Positions 1 to 7,639 of a stretch of 64,000 bases of DNA are shown in pieces. Origin of the DNA: Paludibacteraceae bacterium (GTDB taxonomy: Bacteria; Bacteroidota; Bacteroidia; Bacteroidales; Paludibacteraceae). The position numbers were made by a program, and so were the translations under genes. The notes under the pieces were generated by a model that saw only the letters and a list, made by a program, of their open reading frames with translations, was not told where the DNA came from and ran no database searches. The DNA lies in NCBI GenBank assembly GCA_024401475.1, contig JAKSKZ010000001.1, positions 1 to 64,000 on the forward strand. Direction: 5' to 3'. Position 1 is the first letter of the stretch; each line of letters starts with the position of its first letter.

Positions 1-105
1 AAAAACACTTCTTAATGGATATTTTCGTTTCCCTGCTTGCACATCTACAAATTTTTCTATAATTTCCCACTGATTATCGGTGAGATTTGTTGGGTAATTG
101 TTCAT
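1..105 (-). CDS. IS5-family transposase, N-terminal part (runs off window)
   Basis: The reverse strand from 105 reads MNNYPTNLTDNQWEIIEKF and stays open to the window edge (35 codons). The LTDNQWEIIE block is the typical start of IS5-type transposases (DUF4096-like N-terminal domain), followed by the basic stretch GKRKYPLR. The DDE catalytic residues lie outside the window, so I cannot say whether the copy is intact. Confidence 0.8.
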   Translation of the reverse strand, partial: MNNYPTNLTDNQWEIIEKFVDVQAGKRKYPLRSVF

Positions 106-240
106 TTTCTTTGTTTTTTGTCACTATAAAGATATGAAAAATTATCCACTTATCAAACTGATAATCAATATTTTATTAAATATTCGACTCGTTTTTTGAG
201 TCTTATATAAAAGATTTTAGACTTAATTTAAACAATTTCT
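1..240 (-). mobile_element. IS5-family insertion sequence, right end (element continues off the window)
   Basis: The segment holds the first 35 codons of a transposase on the minus strand, an untranslated leader, and a probable terminal inverted repeat at 213-240. Read inward from 240, that repeat matches 3795-3822 (the outer end of a second IS fragment) at 22 of 28 positions, which fixes the element boundary at about 240. The terminal bases supply the last codons and stop of the neighbouring gene. The IS5 assignment rests on the transposase fragment here and the C-terminal fragment near 3.8 kb. Target-site duplications cannot be checked because the other end is outside the window. Confidence 0.75.
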
Positions 241-766
241 AAATATGATTTCATGTTTATATAGTCCAAATATCCAATCCTAATATATTGAATATAAGGA
301 TTATCTGTTCTATTTCTTAATTCTATTACAATTAAACCTTCTGGAGATTTTACCTCGTATTGTAAAAAAGTCCTTCTTCTGTGAGTTGCTTTTTCGATAC
401 TTCTTTTTTTACAACTTTACTACCATATTTGAACTCATAATCATCTACAAGTTTCGTGTATGTTTCTATTATAGAAATAAAGTCGTCACTATCATCAGAA
501 ACTGCATTACAGGCAAATACGATATTTGTTTTTGTTGAATATTGCATGGTTATATCACATGGCATATTTGCAAATTTACCTCTATAAACGCGTGCGCCAG
601 GTCCTTCTGTTTTGTTTTTGGGGCTAATTCTAAAACCTTTAGTGAGTAGTTTGGAATTAAAACTTGTAATAGTTCCATCAATTGGTAGTCCCATAAATTT
701 TAAATGTTGAGCAGAAATTGACAAGGATATACAAGAAATAAGGATGAAAAGAAAATACTTTTTCAT
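228..766 (-). pseudogene. Secreted protein of unknown function, frameshifted and cut by the IS
   Basis: The gene starts at 766 with a clear signal peptide (KKYFLFILISCISLSISAQ) and continues HLKFMGLPIDGTI, a layout I recall from small exported Bacteroidales proteins of unknown function. The frame stops at 350 just after a run of six A (364-369). One extra base in that run would give a reading frame open for about 44 more codons with sensible content (EVKSPEGLIVIELRN, then IRIGYLDYINMKSYL) down to a stop at 228-230. The last codons and that stop lie inside the IS terminal repeat, so the original C-terminus has probably been lost. The frameshift is either a real mutation or a homopolymer sequencing error. 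Confidence 0.65.
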
Positions 767-807
767 TAGTAATGTATGGATATTAATAGAATAAAATTAT
801 TTTTCAA

Positions 808-815
808 CAAATTTA
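808..815 (-). promoter_or_regulatory. Bacteroidetes -7 box upstream of the secreted-protein gene
   Basis: CAAATTTA on + reads TAAATTTG on -, an exact TAnnTTTG match about 42 nt upstream of the ATG at 766. Just beyond it, 846-860 holds a perfect 7-1-7 palindrome (TTAACAATTTGTTAA) that could be an operator. The rest of the 767-1087 gap is AT-rich, and I see no gene in it. Confidence 0.5.
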
Positions 816-1094
816 CAAATAATCCTTATCTACATATTGTTATATTTAACAATTTGTTAAGTAAACCTTATATTTTTAATATTATACATTATATTTATAT
901 ATATGACAACTCTACTTATCATTCATGCTAAAATTGGGGATTTGTCTTGAATGATTTTTGTAAAATTTTAATTGTTATAAGCTATCCATGCGTTTAATTT
1001 CATAGGATATGTAAATTATTGGCAACAATTAACCGTTAAAAAAACAAAATTTCGATTGCAACTCTTCAGTTTTTTATTTCATCTCTAGTGCTTG

Positions 1095-1108
1095 CATACA
1101 GTTGTATG
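1095..1108. promoter_or_regulatory. Palindromic operator upstream of the R-M controller gene
   Basis: CATACA-GT-TGTATG is a perfect 6-2-6 inverted repeat 46 nt upstream of the controller start codon. A half-site copy, TGTATGCA, covers that start codon (1151-1158). R-M controller proteins are known to bind short inverted repeats in front of their own gene, so autoregulation is likely. Binding itself is inferred. Confidence 0.5.
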
Positions 1109-1153
1109 TTGACAGCCACTTATATTATATACAAAGAACTAAAATACATTTGT

Positions 1154-1372
1154 ATGCAGAAATTAGAAGATAAAGACTATCTTAGGCTCTTTGCGCAGAG
1201 AGTACGAATGCTCAGAGAGGAGCAAGGAATCTCGCAAGAAAAGCTTGCGGAAAGAGCAGAGCTACATCGTACCTACATTGGTATGGTGGAAAGACTCGAA
1301 CGTAATCCATCACTCGTTTGCATTCACAAGATTGCAAACGGTTTAGGCGTAGATGTAAAACAATTATTTTAA
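1154..1372 (+). CDS. XRE-family R-M controller (C) protein
   Basis: This 72-residue protein is essentially one helix-turn-helix domain: REEQGISQEKLAERAELHRT carries the recognition helices, followed by a typical IGMVERLERNPS turn and a closing IANGLGVDV segment. Size and sequence fit controller proteins of type II restriction-modification systems, which repress their own promoter and time endonuclease expression. The gene lies 19 nt upstream of the endonuclease gene, so the two are probably one transcript. The ATG at 1154 is preferred over 1088 because the extra 22 residues are hydrophobic, unlike C proteins, and overlap the palindrome at 1095. No ribosome binding site is visible. Confidence 0.85.
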   Translation: MQKLEDKDYLRLFAQRVRMLREEQGISQEKLAERAELHRTYIGMVERLERNPSLVCIHKIANGLGVDVKQLF

Positions 1373-1391
1373 TCCTCAATATTTAAGATTT

Positions 1392-2348
1392 ATGGCAAAA
1401 CATGACCAAATACCGAAAGCTGTAGATACCAAGATCTACAAAACTGGTCAGACACGTGGCGCTGATGACGATGTAATTTTTCAAAATCGTGTTTCGCGTA
1501 ATAGTACGGTTCTGATTCCGTATAAAGATTACACTTTATGCAAGAAGGCACCATCAAATCTTGGAAAGTACGAAAATGGATTTATTGTTTTGATAAAGCC
1601 TAAAGAATACTTTGACAAAAACACAAAATTTGATCTTGCAAAAGAGAAATTAGTGCTAGGCGAGAACCTCTTGGTATTTTATGAAACAAGAGCTCAATGG
1701 AAAGATTATCCAATTCTAAAAGATTGGAAGCCTGCTTCTTCAAGACAAAACCCTTTGAGGGGGCAATACGTTGCTCGCATTCCTGCAACAACATCAGAAG
1801 GAGAGTCAAAAATTATTGAAGGATTCACTACTTCTCAAATGAAAGGTGCCGGCATTCGTGTTTACGAATATGCTGATGACGCCACAATTAAAGCATGCAA
1901 AATTCAACTGGAATATCTTTTCTGGTCATGCAAGGATATTGACATTCTTATCAAACAAAAAGGTTTAGATAGAGAACAAGTTAATAAGCGCATATCATTC
2001 ATTAAAACAGAAGCCACAAAATTGAAGTTGGATGATCATGAGAAATTAGTTAAAGCACGTATTGTTGATAAAGACGGATATACAATATGTCCATTATGTT
2101 TGAAGCATATATCTGCAATAGGTTTCTGTGATAGAATTCAACAGGCTGAAGGTCGTGAGGTACCAGATCTTACAGTAACAGAAGTGAGTTTATTCCACAT
2201 CCAAGAATTAAGGACTGGTGAATACAATCATAGACCTTATAATCTTGGATGGGGACATCATCATTGTAATGTGGTTGTAAAAGATGCAGGAATACAACCA
2301 ACTTTAGATTGGATGAAAGAAGTACTCAAACGAAACAATATGCTCTAA
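1392..2348 (+). CDS. BstXI-like type II restriction endonuclease
   Basis: The protein has 318 residues, with no signal peptide or membrane segment. The C-terminal third carries a Cys/His-rich nuclease-like module: CPLC at 233-236, GFCDRIQQAEGREV, then LFHIQELRTGEYNH and GWGHHHCNVV around 285-295. From memory this whole C-terminal pattern matches the BstXI family of HNH-type endonucleases. The position beside a controller gene and a methyltransferase supports the role. BstXI itself cuts CCA(N6)TGG, but the specificity of this homologue cannot be read from sequence alone. The gene converges on the methyltransferase gene with a 6-nt gap. Confidence 0.8.
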   Translation: MAKHDQIPKAVDTKIYKTGQTRGADDDVIFQNRVSRNSTVLIPYKDYTLCKKAPSNLGKYENGFIVLIKPKEYFDKNTKFDLAKEKLVLGENLLVFYETRAQWKDYPILKDWKPASSRQNPLRGQYVARIPATTSEGESKIIEGFTTSQMKGAGIRVYEYADDATIKACKIQLEYLFWSCKDIDILIKQKGLDREQVNKRISFIKTEATKLKLDDHEKLVKARIVDKDGYTICPLCLKHISAIGFCDRIQQAEGREVPDLTVTEVSLFHIQELRTGEYNHRPYNLGWGHHHCNVVVKDAGIQPTLDWMKEVLKRNNML

Positions 2349-2354
2349 AAAATT

Positions 2355-3455
2355 TTAACAAGAAGCACTGGCAAAATCAAATAATGTCTGTGCTTCTTTC
2401 TTTTTTGCACTACCTTTCATGAGTGCTTGTCCAGATACATTTGTGTCAAGTGGTAGTTCCTTAACCATGGCTATCCTATTAGCAATTGACTCACACCAAG
2501 ATTTATCTATTTCTATACCTATACTTCTTCTATTCGTCCTTAAAGCAGCAATTCCTGTGCTGCCAGAACCTGCAAAACAGTCGAGCACAATATCGCCTTC
2601 AAAAGTGGTAGCCTTTATGCAGTGCTCTAGCATTTCAATAGGTTTTTCTGCGGGATGTTTTCCTTTGTATTGTTTTACAGAAGGAAATGTCCATATGTCA
2701 GTAAACTCAACATTGGCATTTACCTCGAATGGTCTTATTGCATCTTCATAATCTGGAAGATTTACGCCACATTGACATTCGGCGAAAACGGATTGCATTT
2801 TTGCATATTGTTCTCTACTTGGAATGTTTCTTCCAGTCTCCCAATTTGAAACAGCGCCACCATGATTTACGCTACCATATGCACCCGTTCTTTCTGTCAG
2901 TTCATGTCCTGACAAATGACAGGCAGTACGTGTTTTCTTAAGCAAATCACCAAAATAAGAGCGATTTAGATTTCCTTCAACAGCTGGTTCAAAGAAAATT
3001 ATTCTTTCAGATTGAGGATACCATTGTCTAAGTGCCTCTTTCTTCATTTTTCCTTTCCAACCATCATATCCTGGCTCGTTTGGCTTCGTCCATACAAGAT
3101 GCGAAAGGATGTTGAATCTTTTGGCAAGCATTATATGCAATTGAGACTCCATTGCAGAAGAACAAAACATGAATATTGAACCATTAGGCTTTATTATTCT
3201 CTTCCATTCGATAGAGAACAACTCCATCCAGTTTATAAAGTCTTCATCCGTTGCGAAAGATTTGTCATTCACAATATTCTCTTTTTTTGTACTATGATAT
3301 GGAGGATCTGTAAGAATAAGAGATACAGAATGATCTGGAATCAATTTTAACGCATTTATTGAATCCTCATTTACCACAATGGCATTTTCATCTTTGTAAA
3401 GAGTAAGTGGGGATAGAGCGTTTTGAATATTTTGGAAATCAGTATTTCTACTCAT
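2355..3455 (-). CDS. Type II DNA N6-adenine methyltransferase, partner of the BstXI-like nuclease
   Basis: The 366-residue protein has the beta-class motif order: catalytic TDPPY near residues 49-53, a long target-recognition region, then the AdoMet-binding DCFAGSGSTG near 292. D-P-P-Y predicts N6-adenine methylation, which suits a CCA-type half-site. Residues about 185-240 contain an XRE-like helix-turn-helix with SNWETGRNIPS embedded in the recognition region. I chose the start at 3455 (MSRNTDF) because the longer frame from 3497 overlaps the upstream regulator by 32 nt and adds a low-complexity NIKIII stretch. It forms an operon with the XRE gene and converges on the endonuclease gene. Confidence 0.88.
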   Translation of the reverse strand: MSRNTDFQNIQNALSPLTLYKDENAIVVNEDSINALKLIPDHSVSLILTDPPYHSTKKENIVNDKSFATDEDFINWMELFSIEWKRIIKPNGSIFMFCSSAMESQLHIMLAKRFNILSHLVWTKPNEPGYDGWKGKMKKEALRQWYPQSERIIFFEPAVEGNLNRSYFGDLLKKTRTACHLSGHELTERTGAYGSVNHGGAVSNWETGRNIPSREQYAKMQSVFAECQCGVNLPDYEDAIRPFEVNANVEFTDIWTFPSVKQYKGKHPAEKPIEMLEHCIKATTFEGDIVLDCFAGSGSTGIAALRTNRRSIGIEIDKSWCESIANRIAMVKELPLDTNVSGQALMKGSAKKKEAQTLFDFASASC

Positions 3456-3465
3456 TATAATAATT

Positions 3466-3678
3466 TTAATATTTGTTAATTTGTTCTTGGTCTGCAATTA
3501 AATCCTTTAGATCAACATTTAATATCTGGGATATTTGTAGCAGAGTTTCCAGATTAGGCTGCGTACGATTACAAACATACGAATTAACCGAATTGAAACT
3601 CTTATCAAGCTTCTTGGCAAGCCATGTCTGCGAGATGCCTTTCTCGTCAAGGACTTCTTTTATACGGTTTAACTTCAT
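3466..3678 (-). CDS. XRE-family transcriptional regulator of the methyltransferase operon
   Basis: This 70-residue protein is a single helix-turn-helix (KGISQTWLAKKLDKS, then VNSYVCNRTQPNLETLLQIS). It lies 10 nt upstream of the methyltransferase start on the same strand. A palindrome over its own promoter at 3692-3707 suggests autoregulation. It differs clearly from the controller at 1154, so the system has two separate XRE proteins, one for each arm. Confidence 0.85.
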   Translation of the reverse strand: MKLNRIKEVLDEKGISQTWLAKKLDKSFNSVNSYVCNRTQPNLETLLQISQILNVDLKDLIADQEQINKY

Positions 3679-3691
3679 AATTATATCTTAA

Positions 3692-3708
3692 AATTTTGTG
3701 CAAAATTA
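3692..3708 (-). promoter_or_regulatory. Promoter with overlapping operator for the XRE-methyltransferase operon
   Basis: CAAAATTA at 3701-3708 reads TAATTTTG on the minus strand, a TAnnTTTG box 23 nt upstream of the start at 3678. It overlaps a perfect 7-2-7 palindrome (AATTTTG-TG-CAAAATT, 3692-3707), so a bound protein would block the polymerase. The XRE protein encoded next is the natural candidate. Confidence 0.55.
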
Positions 3709-3794
3709 TACAATCTATCTGGGTATTCCAAAATTTTAGGAATTATCTTGAAGTTTTTTATAGATTTTTATCGCTATGAAGAGAAAATGTACTA

Positions 3795-3917
3795 AGAAGC
3801 TGTTTAAATTTAGTGGAAAATTTTGTTAAGGATCAAAAAGCAGAAGGCTAATTGAATCATTGCGACAGAAGAATCAGAGTAAAATTCGTAATCAATAGTT
3901 AGTCTTCTAAAATTTTC
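3795..3917 (-). mobile_element. IS5-family remnant: outer terminal repeat and transposase C-terminus
   Basis: On the minus strand the segment reads ENFRRLTIDYEFYSDSS, then VAMIQLAFCFLILNKIFH and a stop at 3810-3812. This is the characteristic IS5 transposase C-terminus. 3795-3822 matches the inverted-repeat end at 213-240 (22 of 28). The rest of the element is gone: homology ends near 3917 and a different, plus-strand coding fragment begins. Both IS pieces have the same orientation and bracket the R-M genes. Confidence 0.75.
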
Positions 3918-4173
3918 TGAAGCTGCGGAGATTAAATCCTATAAGCGTGTCGTTGTCACTGATCCAGCTAAATTTGATGACACAAATCGTATTTTGACGG
4001 ACACCAATTTCAAACCTGTTTGGTCAGAGAATAATACAGTAGTTACTGTTGAACCTACATTTCATGGGGTTTCCAATTCTGCTGACGATGTTTTGGATAT
4101 GATTTTGGAAAAGAAAGGCTATTCATACACTGCATTCATGAAGGACGGATCTTCTATTCATGTTAAGCATTAA
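3918..4173 (+). pseudogene. Headless gene fragment joined to the IS remnant
   Basis: The frame is open for 85 codons up to a stop at 4171-4173, but has no start codon; an in-frame stop lies at 3889 inside the IS remnant. It reads EAAEIKSYKRVVVTDPAKFD, later VTVEPTFHGVSNSADDVLDM and SYTAFMKDGSSIHVKH, a soluble-looking protein end. I do not recognise the family. The junction suggests that a deletion or IS event removed the 5' part of the gene. Confidence 0.55.
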
Positions 4174-4197
4174 ATGACTTATAGCATTCAAATGGAG

Positions 4198-4232
4198 ACT
4201 CCCCTAATCGATTTGGTTAGGGAGAGTTTTCC
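4198..4232 (+). terminator. Weak terminator after the gene fragment
   Basis: CTCCCCTAA and TTAGGGAG form an imperfect stem around TCGATTTGG, followed by GAGAGTTTTCCT. It lies 25 nt after the stop of the headless fragment, consistent with its being the true 3' end of that gene. Confidence 0.4.
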
Positions 4233-4315
4233 TAAAAAAAACAGAAAGCCTTTCTTGAAAGTTTATGAGTTACAGTCTAAACTATTCCGACAGAGCGAAG
4301 TCAGACCTGCCTATC

Positions 4316-5020
4316 TCACTTCACAACGGCACGCACGCCAATTCCAATATCACGTGAGTTTTGAGAATCCCAAACGATTTGTTCATCTAAATAATGAATG
4401 ATATATGCCATTGATTCCTCTTGACTAAGCGAAGATGACCAATAGTTACCGTATCTTCCAATGCCATGGGTGTTGTTCTTTTCTCTCAGCCGTATTCCAT
4501 TGGCGGGCAAGAATATGGAGTTCCCGTTAACCTTTGAAATTCCTATGTTTCCATTTATGCCACTGCCTCCAAAATCTTTGACCCACTTCCATATACAACC
4601 GTCAAGCAGTTCTTGCTGTTCTTCTTTGGTAGGCGTCCTCCACCCCTCGCCCCAGTTCACAGTTGCGGCATCGTCCTGACTTTCCAGTTCAGTTTTGTTA
4701 TCTATGGAACCAACCGTGTTAGTTCTCACATATTTGTAGAGTGTTGAAAACGAATTATTTTCTCCTTTACACCATTTATAGGTTCCAAAATTGTATATTT
4801 CCTTCGGCTGGCTTTCGCCCCAAGCGAAGTAGTCGCCGTATTCGGTTGGCTTGGTGGCACCCACATTGTAGGTTGCCCATTTCACACTCAAGCCAAGGTC
4901 AACGTAGTCGTAACCATCCACTTGCCCACTTGTGGTAACATCGTTTGGAACAAGAACACATCCAACGACACCAACCATCATCATCAGTGCATATATGATC
5001 TTTTTCATACTTCTTTTCAA
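4316..5020 (-). CDS. Lipoprotein with FISUMP (Fibrobacter major paralogous) domain
   Basis: The 234-residue protein begins with a lipoprotein signal (ALMMMVGVVGC, lipobox VVGC), so it is probably membrane anchored. The rest is an FISUMP-type domain: YDYVDLGLSVKWATYNVGAT, GDYFAWGES, the central GWRTPTKEEQQELL and LPANGIR, then NYWSSS and a terminal VRAVV. The family is common in Bacteroidales surface proteins, usually in many paralogues, and its function is unknown. A second Met at codon 5 (5008) is an equally possible start. There is a 49-nt gap to relA upstream. Confidence 0.85.
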   Translation of the reverse strand: MKRSMKKIIYALMMMVGVVGCVLVPNDVTTSGQVDGYDYVDLGLSVKWATYNVGATKPTEYGDYFAWGESQPKEIYNFGTYKWCKGENNSFSTLYKYVRTNTVGSIDNKTELESQDDAATVNWGEGWRTPTKEEQQELLDGCIWKWVKDFGGSGINGNIGISKVNGNSIFLPANGIRLREKNNTHGIGRYGNYWSSSLSQEESMAYIIHYLDEQIVWDSQNSRDIGIGVRAVVK

Positions 5021-5069
5021 GATATAAAATTTCCGTCTTTTGTTCTTTTAGCAACTATAAAAGCCAATC

Positions 5070-7250
5070 TTACGACCTCGTCACATTCTTCACGCCTTTA
5101 ATGGCCTTCACCTTCTTTATCAATGCCTCCAAATCTTTAGAATCGTTGACCAAGACCATTATCGTACCTTGGAATAATCCATCTGTTGGATCAACGGAAA
5201 TGGAACGAAGCGCTATATGAGGATCTTTTGATATCAAAGAGGTGATATTCGTCACAATACCAATATCATCATTTCCTACAACATGAAGCGTAGCTGGGTA
5301 TTGACTACCTGACTTACCAGACCAACGAGCCTTGACAAAACGATAACCGAAACGTCTCATCATCTGTGGTGCATTCGGACAATCCATCTTGTGAATCTTA
5401 ATGCCACCATTCACCGTGATAAAGCCAAAGATATCATCTCCATAAATAGGGTTACAACATTTAGAAAGCTGATATTGTATTCCTTTTAGATTTTTATCAA
5501 TCACCAACACATCCTCTTTGGAAGATATCTCCTCCAAGTTTGAGACATGCTCATAAGTTTCCAATCCTCGATCTTCCAAAACGCTCTTGGTCTCTTTCTC
5601 CATAATCTCCATATAGAGGTTACGAATATTCAAAAGATCCAATTTCTCACCCGCCAATGTTTGGAAAAATTCCGTAAGCGTCTTGATACCCAACTTCTTA
5701 ATAAGTTTGGAAACAATACCCTCATCATACTCCAACTTCCAGTTTTTCAGGCGACGAAGCAATATTTCCTTACCCATTTCCGCATCAGACAACTCCTCCT
5801 CTCGAAGAATCTGCTTAATACGGGTTTTTGCCTTAGACGTTTGGACAATGTTGAGCCACTCCTGTTTTGGCTTTTGAGATGGAGAAGTTAGCACTTCGAC
5901 CTGATCGCCATTAGAGAGTACCTGCCTCAACGAGACATTCTTTCCATTGATGCGTCCACCTACGCATTTAGAGCCTAAGCCGGAATGAATTTGGAAGGCG
6001 AAATCCAAGATGGTAGAACCTTTGGGAAGTTTCTGCAGATCTCCATTCGGAGTAAATACAAACACCTCTTTGTCATAAAGATTCAACTTGAAATCGTCCA
6101 TATAATCGATGGCATTTGCCTCTGGATTCTCCAAAATTTCACGAATGTTGGCCAACCACTTGTCAAAATCAGACTCACCCTTCACGCCTTTGTACTTAAA
6201 GTGTGCGGCCAAACCTTTCTCGGCAATCTCGTCCATTCTTTCGGTACGAATCTGCACCTCCACCCATTTACCTTGTGGTCCCATCACTGTGATGTGCAAA
6301 GACTCATATCCATTTGATTTAGGGATAGATAGCCAATCCCTCAAACGTTTAGGGTTGGGCTGATACATATCCGTCACGATAGAATAGACCTGCCAACACT
6401 CCGACTTCTCCCTTTCTATAGGCGTGTGCAAAATCACACGGATGGCAAAAAGGTCGTAAATATTCTCAAATGGAGTGTTCTGCTTCTTCATCTTATTCCA
6501 AATAGAATAGATGGATTTTGTCCTGCCCTTGATGGAGAAATCAAAACCTGCAGCCTCCAATTTCTCTTTCAACGGCCCAATAAAATCAGAAATGTATTTA
6601 TCACGAGAACGTTTCGTTTCATTCAACTTCTTCGCTATCTCATGATAAATCTCGCTGTTCATATATTTCAACGACAAGTCTTCCAATTCAGACTTGATTC
6701 GGTACAAACCTAAACGATGGGCCAACGGAGCATAGAGATAAGACACCTCTCTTGCTATGGTTTGTTGGTCCTCTACGGGGAAGTTCTGCAACGAACGCAT
6801 TAAATAGAGGCGGTCACAAATCAAGATGATGATGACGCGAATGTCCTGTGCCATCGTCAAGAGCAACTTTCTAAAGTTGTCTGACTCCACTGACGCATTG
6901 CGGGCATAAATATCGTTAGCCTTCACCAAACCTTGAACAATGGAAGCCACCTGCGAACCAAACAATGGCTCCACCTTTTCCAATGAGAGAAATCCTGAAT
7001 TGATAGCCTCATAGGCCACTTTACTTTGGACGGCGACACGACCTAAATTAACCTCATTTAGAAGAATCAACGAGGTGTTGATGGCTTTAATCATTGCGGG
7101 ATACGCCACTGTTGGATCTATCGACGGATTGTCATTTTGTGCAGCAAACAATGACCTAAACAATTTAATATCCGTAGGTTCAAACAAACCGCCAGCGGCA
7201 CGCAACACCTTACGGTATTTGTCAACCAATTCTCTCTTATACTCTTCCAT
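5070..7250 (-). CDS. relA: RelA/SpoT-family (p)ppGpp synthetase with degenerate hydrolase domain
   Basis: The 726-residue protein has the long RSH architecture: HD-like region (about 50-200), synthetase (about 230-345, GRTKSIYSIWNKM, IYDLFAIRVIL and EVQIRTERMDEIAEKGLAAH), TGS (about 395-455, VFTPNGDLQKLPKGSTILDF), a CCNPIYGD zinc-finger-like region near 600 and a C-terminal ACT domain. The hydrolase signatures are missing: no HDxxED can be found where it belongs (sequence AVQSKVAYEAI), and DRLHNMRT has become DRLYLMRS. It is therefore probably a synthetase-only stringent-response enzyme (ATP plus GTP/GDP to pppGpp/ppGpp), with hydrolysis done by another RSH elsewhere. A TAnnTTTG promoter lies at 7276. 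Confidence 0.9.
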   Translation of the reverse strand: MEEYKRELVDKYRKVLRAAGGLFEPTDIKLFRSLFAAQNDNPSIDPTVAYPAMIKAINTSLILLNEVNLGRVAVQSKVAYEAINSGFLSLEKVEPLFGSQVASIVQGLVKANDIYARNASVESDNFRKLLLTMAQDIRVIIILICDRLYLMRSLQNFPVEDQQTIAREVSYLYAPLAHRLGLYRIKSELEDLSLKYMNSEIYHEIAKKLNETKRSRDKYISDFIGPLKEKLEAAGFDFSIKGRTKSIYSIWNKMKKQNTPFENIYDLFAIRVILHTPIEREKSECWQVYSIVTDMYQPNPKRLRDWLSIPKSNGYESLHITVMGPQGKWVEVQIRTERMDEIAEKGLAAHFKYKGVKGESDFDKWLANIREILENPEANAIDYMDDFKLNLYDKEVFVFTPNGDLQKLPKGSTILDFAFQIHSGLGSKCVGGRINGKNVSLRQVLSNGDQVEVLTSPSQKPKQEWLNIVQTSKAKTRIKQILREEELSDAEMGKEILLRRLKNWKLEYDEGIVSKLIKKLGIKTLTEFFQTLAGEKLDLLNIRNLYMEIMEKETKSVLEDRGLETYEHVSNLEEISSKEDVLVIDKNLKGIQYQLSKCCNPIYGDDIFGFITVNGGIKIHKMDCPNAPQMMRRFGYRFVKARWSGKSGSQYPATLHVVGNDDIGIVTNITSLISKDPHIALRSISVDPTDGLFQGTIMVLVNDSKDLEALIKKVKAIKGVKNVTRS

Positions 7251-7275
7251 ACCCTATATCCTCCTTCATTTATTA

Positions 7276-7283
7276 CAAAAGTA
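7276..7283 (-). promoter_or_regulatory. relA promoter -7 box
   Basis: CAAAAGTA on + reads TACTTTTG on -, a TAnnTTTG match 26 nt upstream of the relA start codon. The same octamer occurs upstream of the minus-strand genes at 16223 and 60489. Confidence 0.55.
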
Positions 7284-7405
7284 AAGATACTTTTAATCTC
7301 CCTCATCTCGAAAAAATTAGGACAAAAAAAGAGAGAATAGCGATATATGAACTATGAATCATTCAAAATAAGGGATACAATACCCCATTAATAGCATAAA
7401 ATCGT

Positions 7406-7413
7406 TATTTTTG
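7406..7413 (+). promoter_or_regulatory. pspC-uvrB promoter -7 box
   Basis: TATTTTTG is an exact TAnnTTTG box 25 nt upstream of the pspC ATG. It is divergent from the relA promoter. Confidence 0.55.
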
Positions 7414-7437
7414 CGTAAAACATAAAAATCACACGTT

Positions 7438-7617
7438 ATGGCAAAAGAATTAAAAAAATCATCCAATAAAATGATATCTGGCGTTGCTGCCGGCATCGCA
7501 AACTATTTCGATTTGGATCCAACAATCGTCCGCCTCCTTTTTGTGCTTGTAACACTCTTGGGTGGTTCAGGAGTCCTTATTTATCTTGTATGCTGGTTAA
7601 TCATGCCTAACAGATAA
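7438..7617 (+). CDS. PspC-domain small membrane protein
   Basis: The 59-residue protein reads MAKELKKSSNKMISGVAAGI, then ANYFDLDPTIVRLLFVL, a second hydrophobic stretch (GGSGVLIYLVCWLIMPNR) and a stop. This is the compact PspC domain: a basic N-terminus, the G-V-x-A-G-I-A-xYF-D-x-DP-T-x-VR-L motif and membrane segments. PspC-family proteins sense envelope stress in enterobacteria; in Bacteroidales the stand-alone domain has no established role. It lies 22 nt upstream of uvrB and is probably co-transcribed. Confidence 0.85.
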   Translation: MAKELKKSSNKMISGVAAGIANYFDLDPTIVRLLFVLVTLLGGSGVLIYLVCWLIMPNR

Positions 7618-7639
7618 TAAATCAATCAAATAGGAAGAA

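Noticed and set aside
1145..1152. TACATTTG promoter box in front of the R-M controller
   Set aside because: It ends 2 nt before the start codon, so a transcript from it would begin inside the gene; more likely a half-operator or chance.
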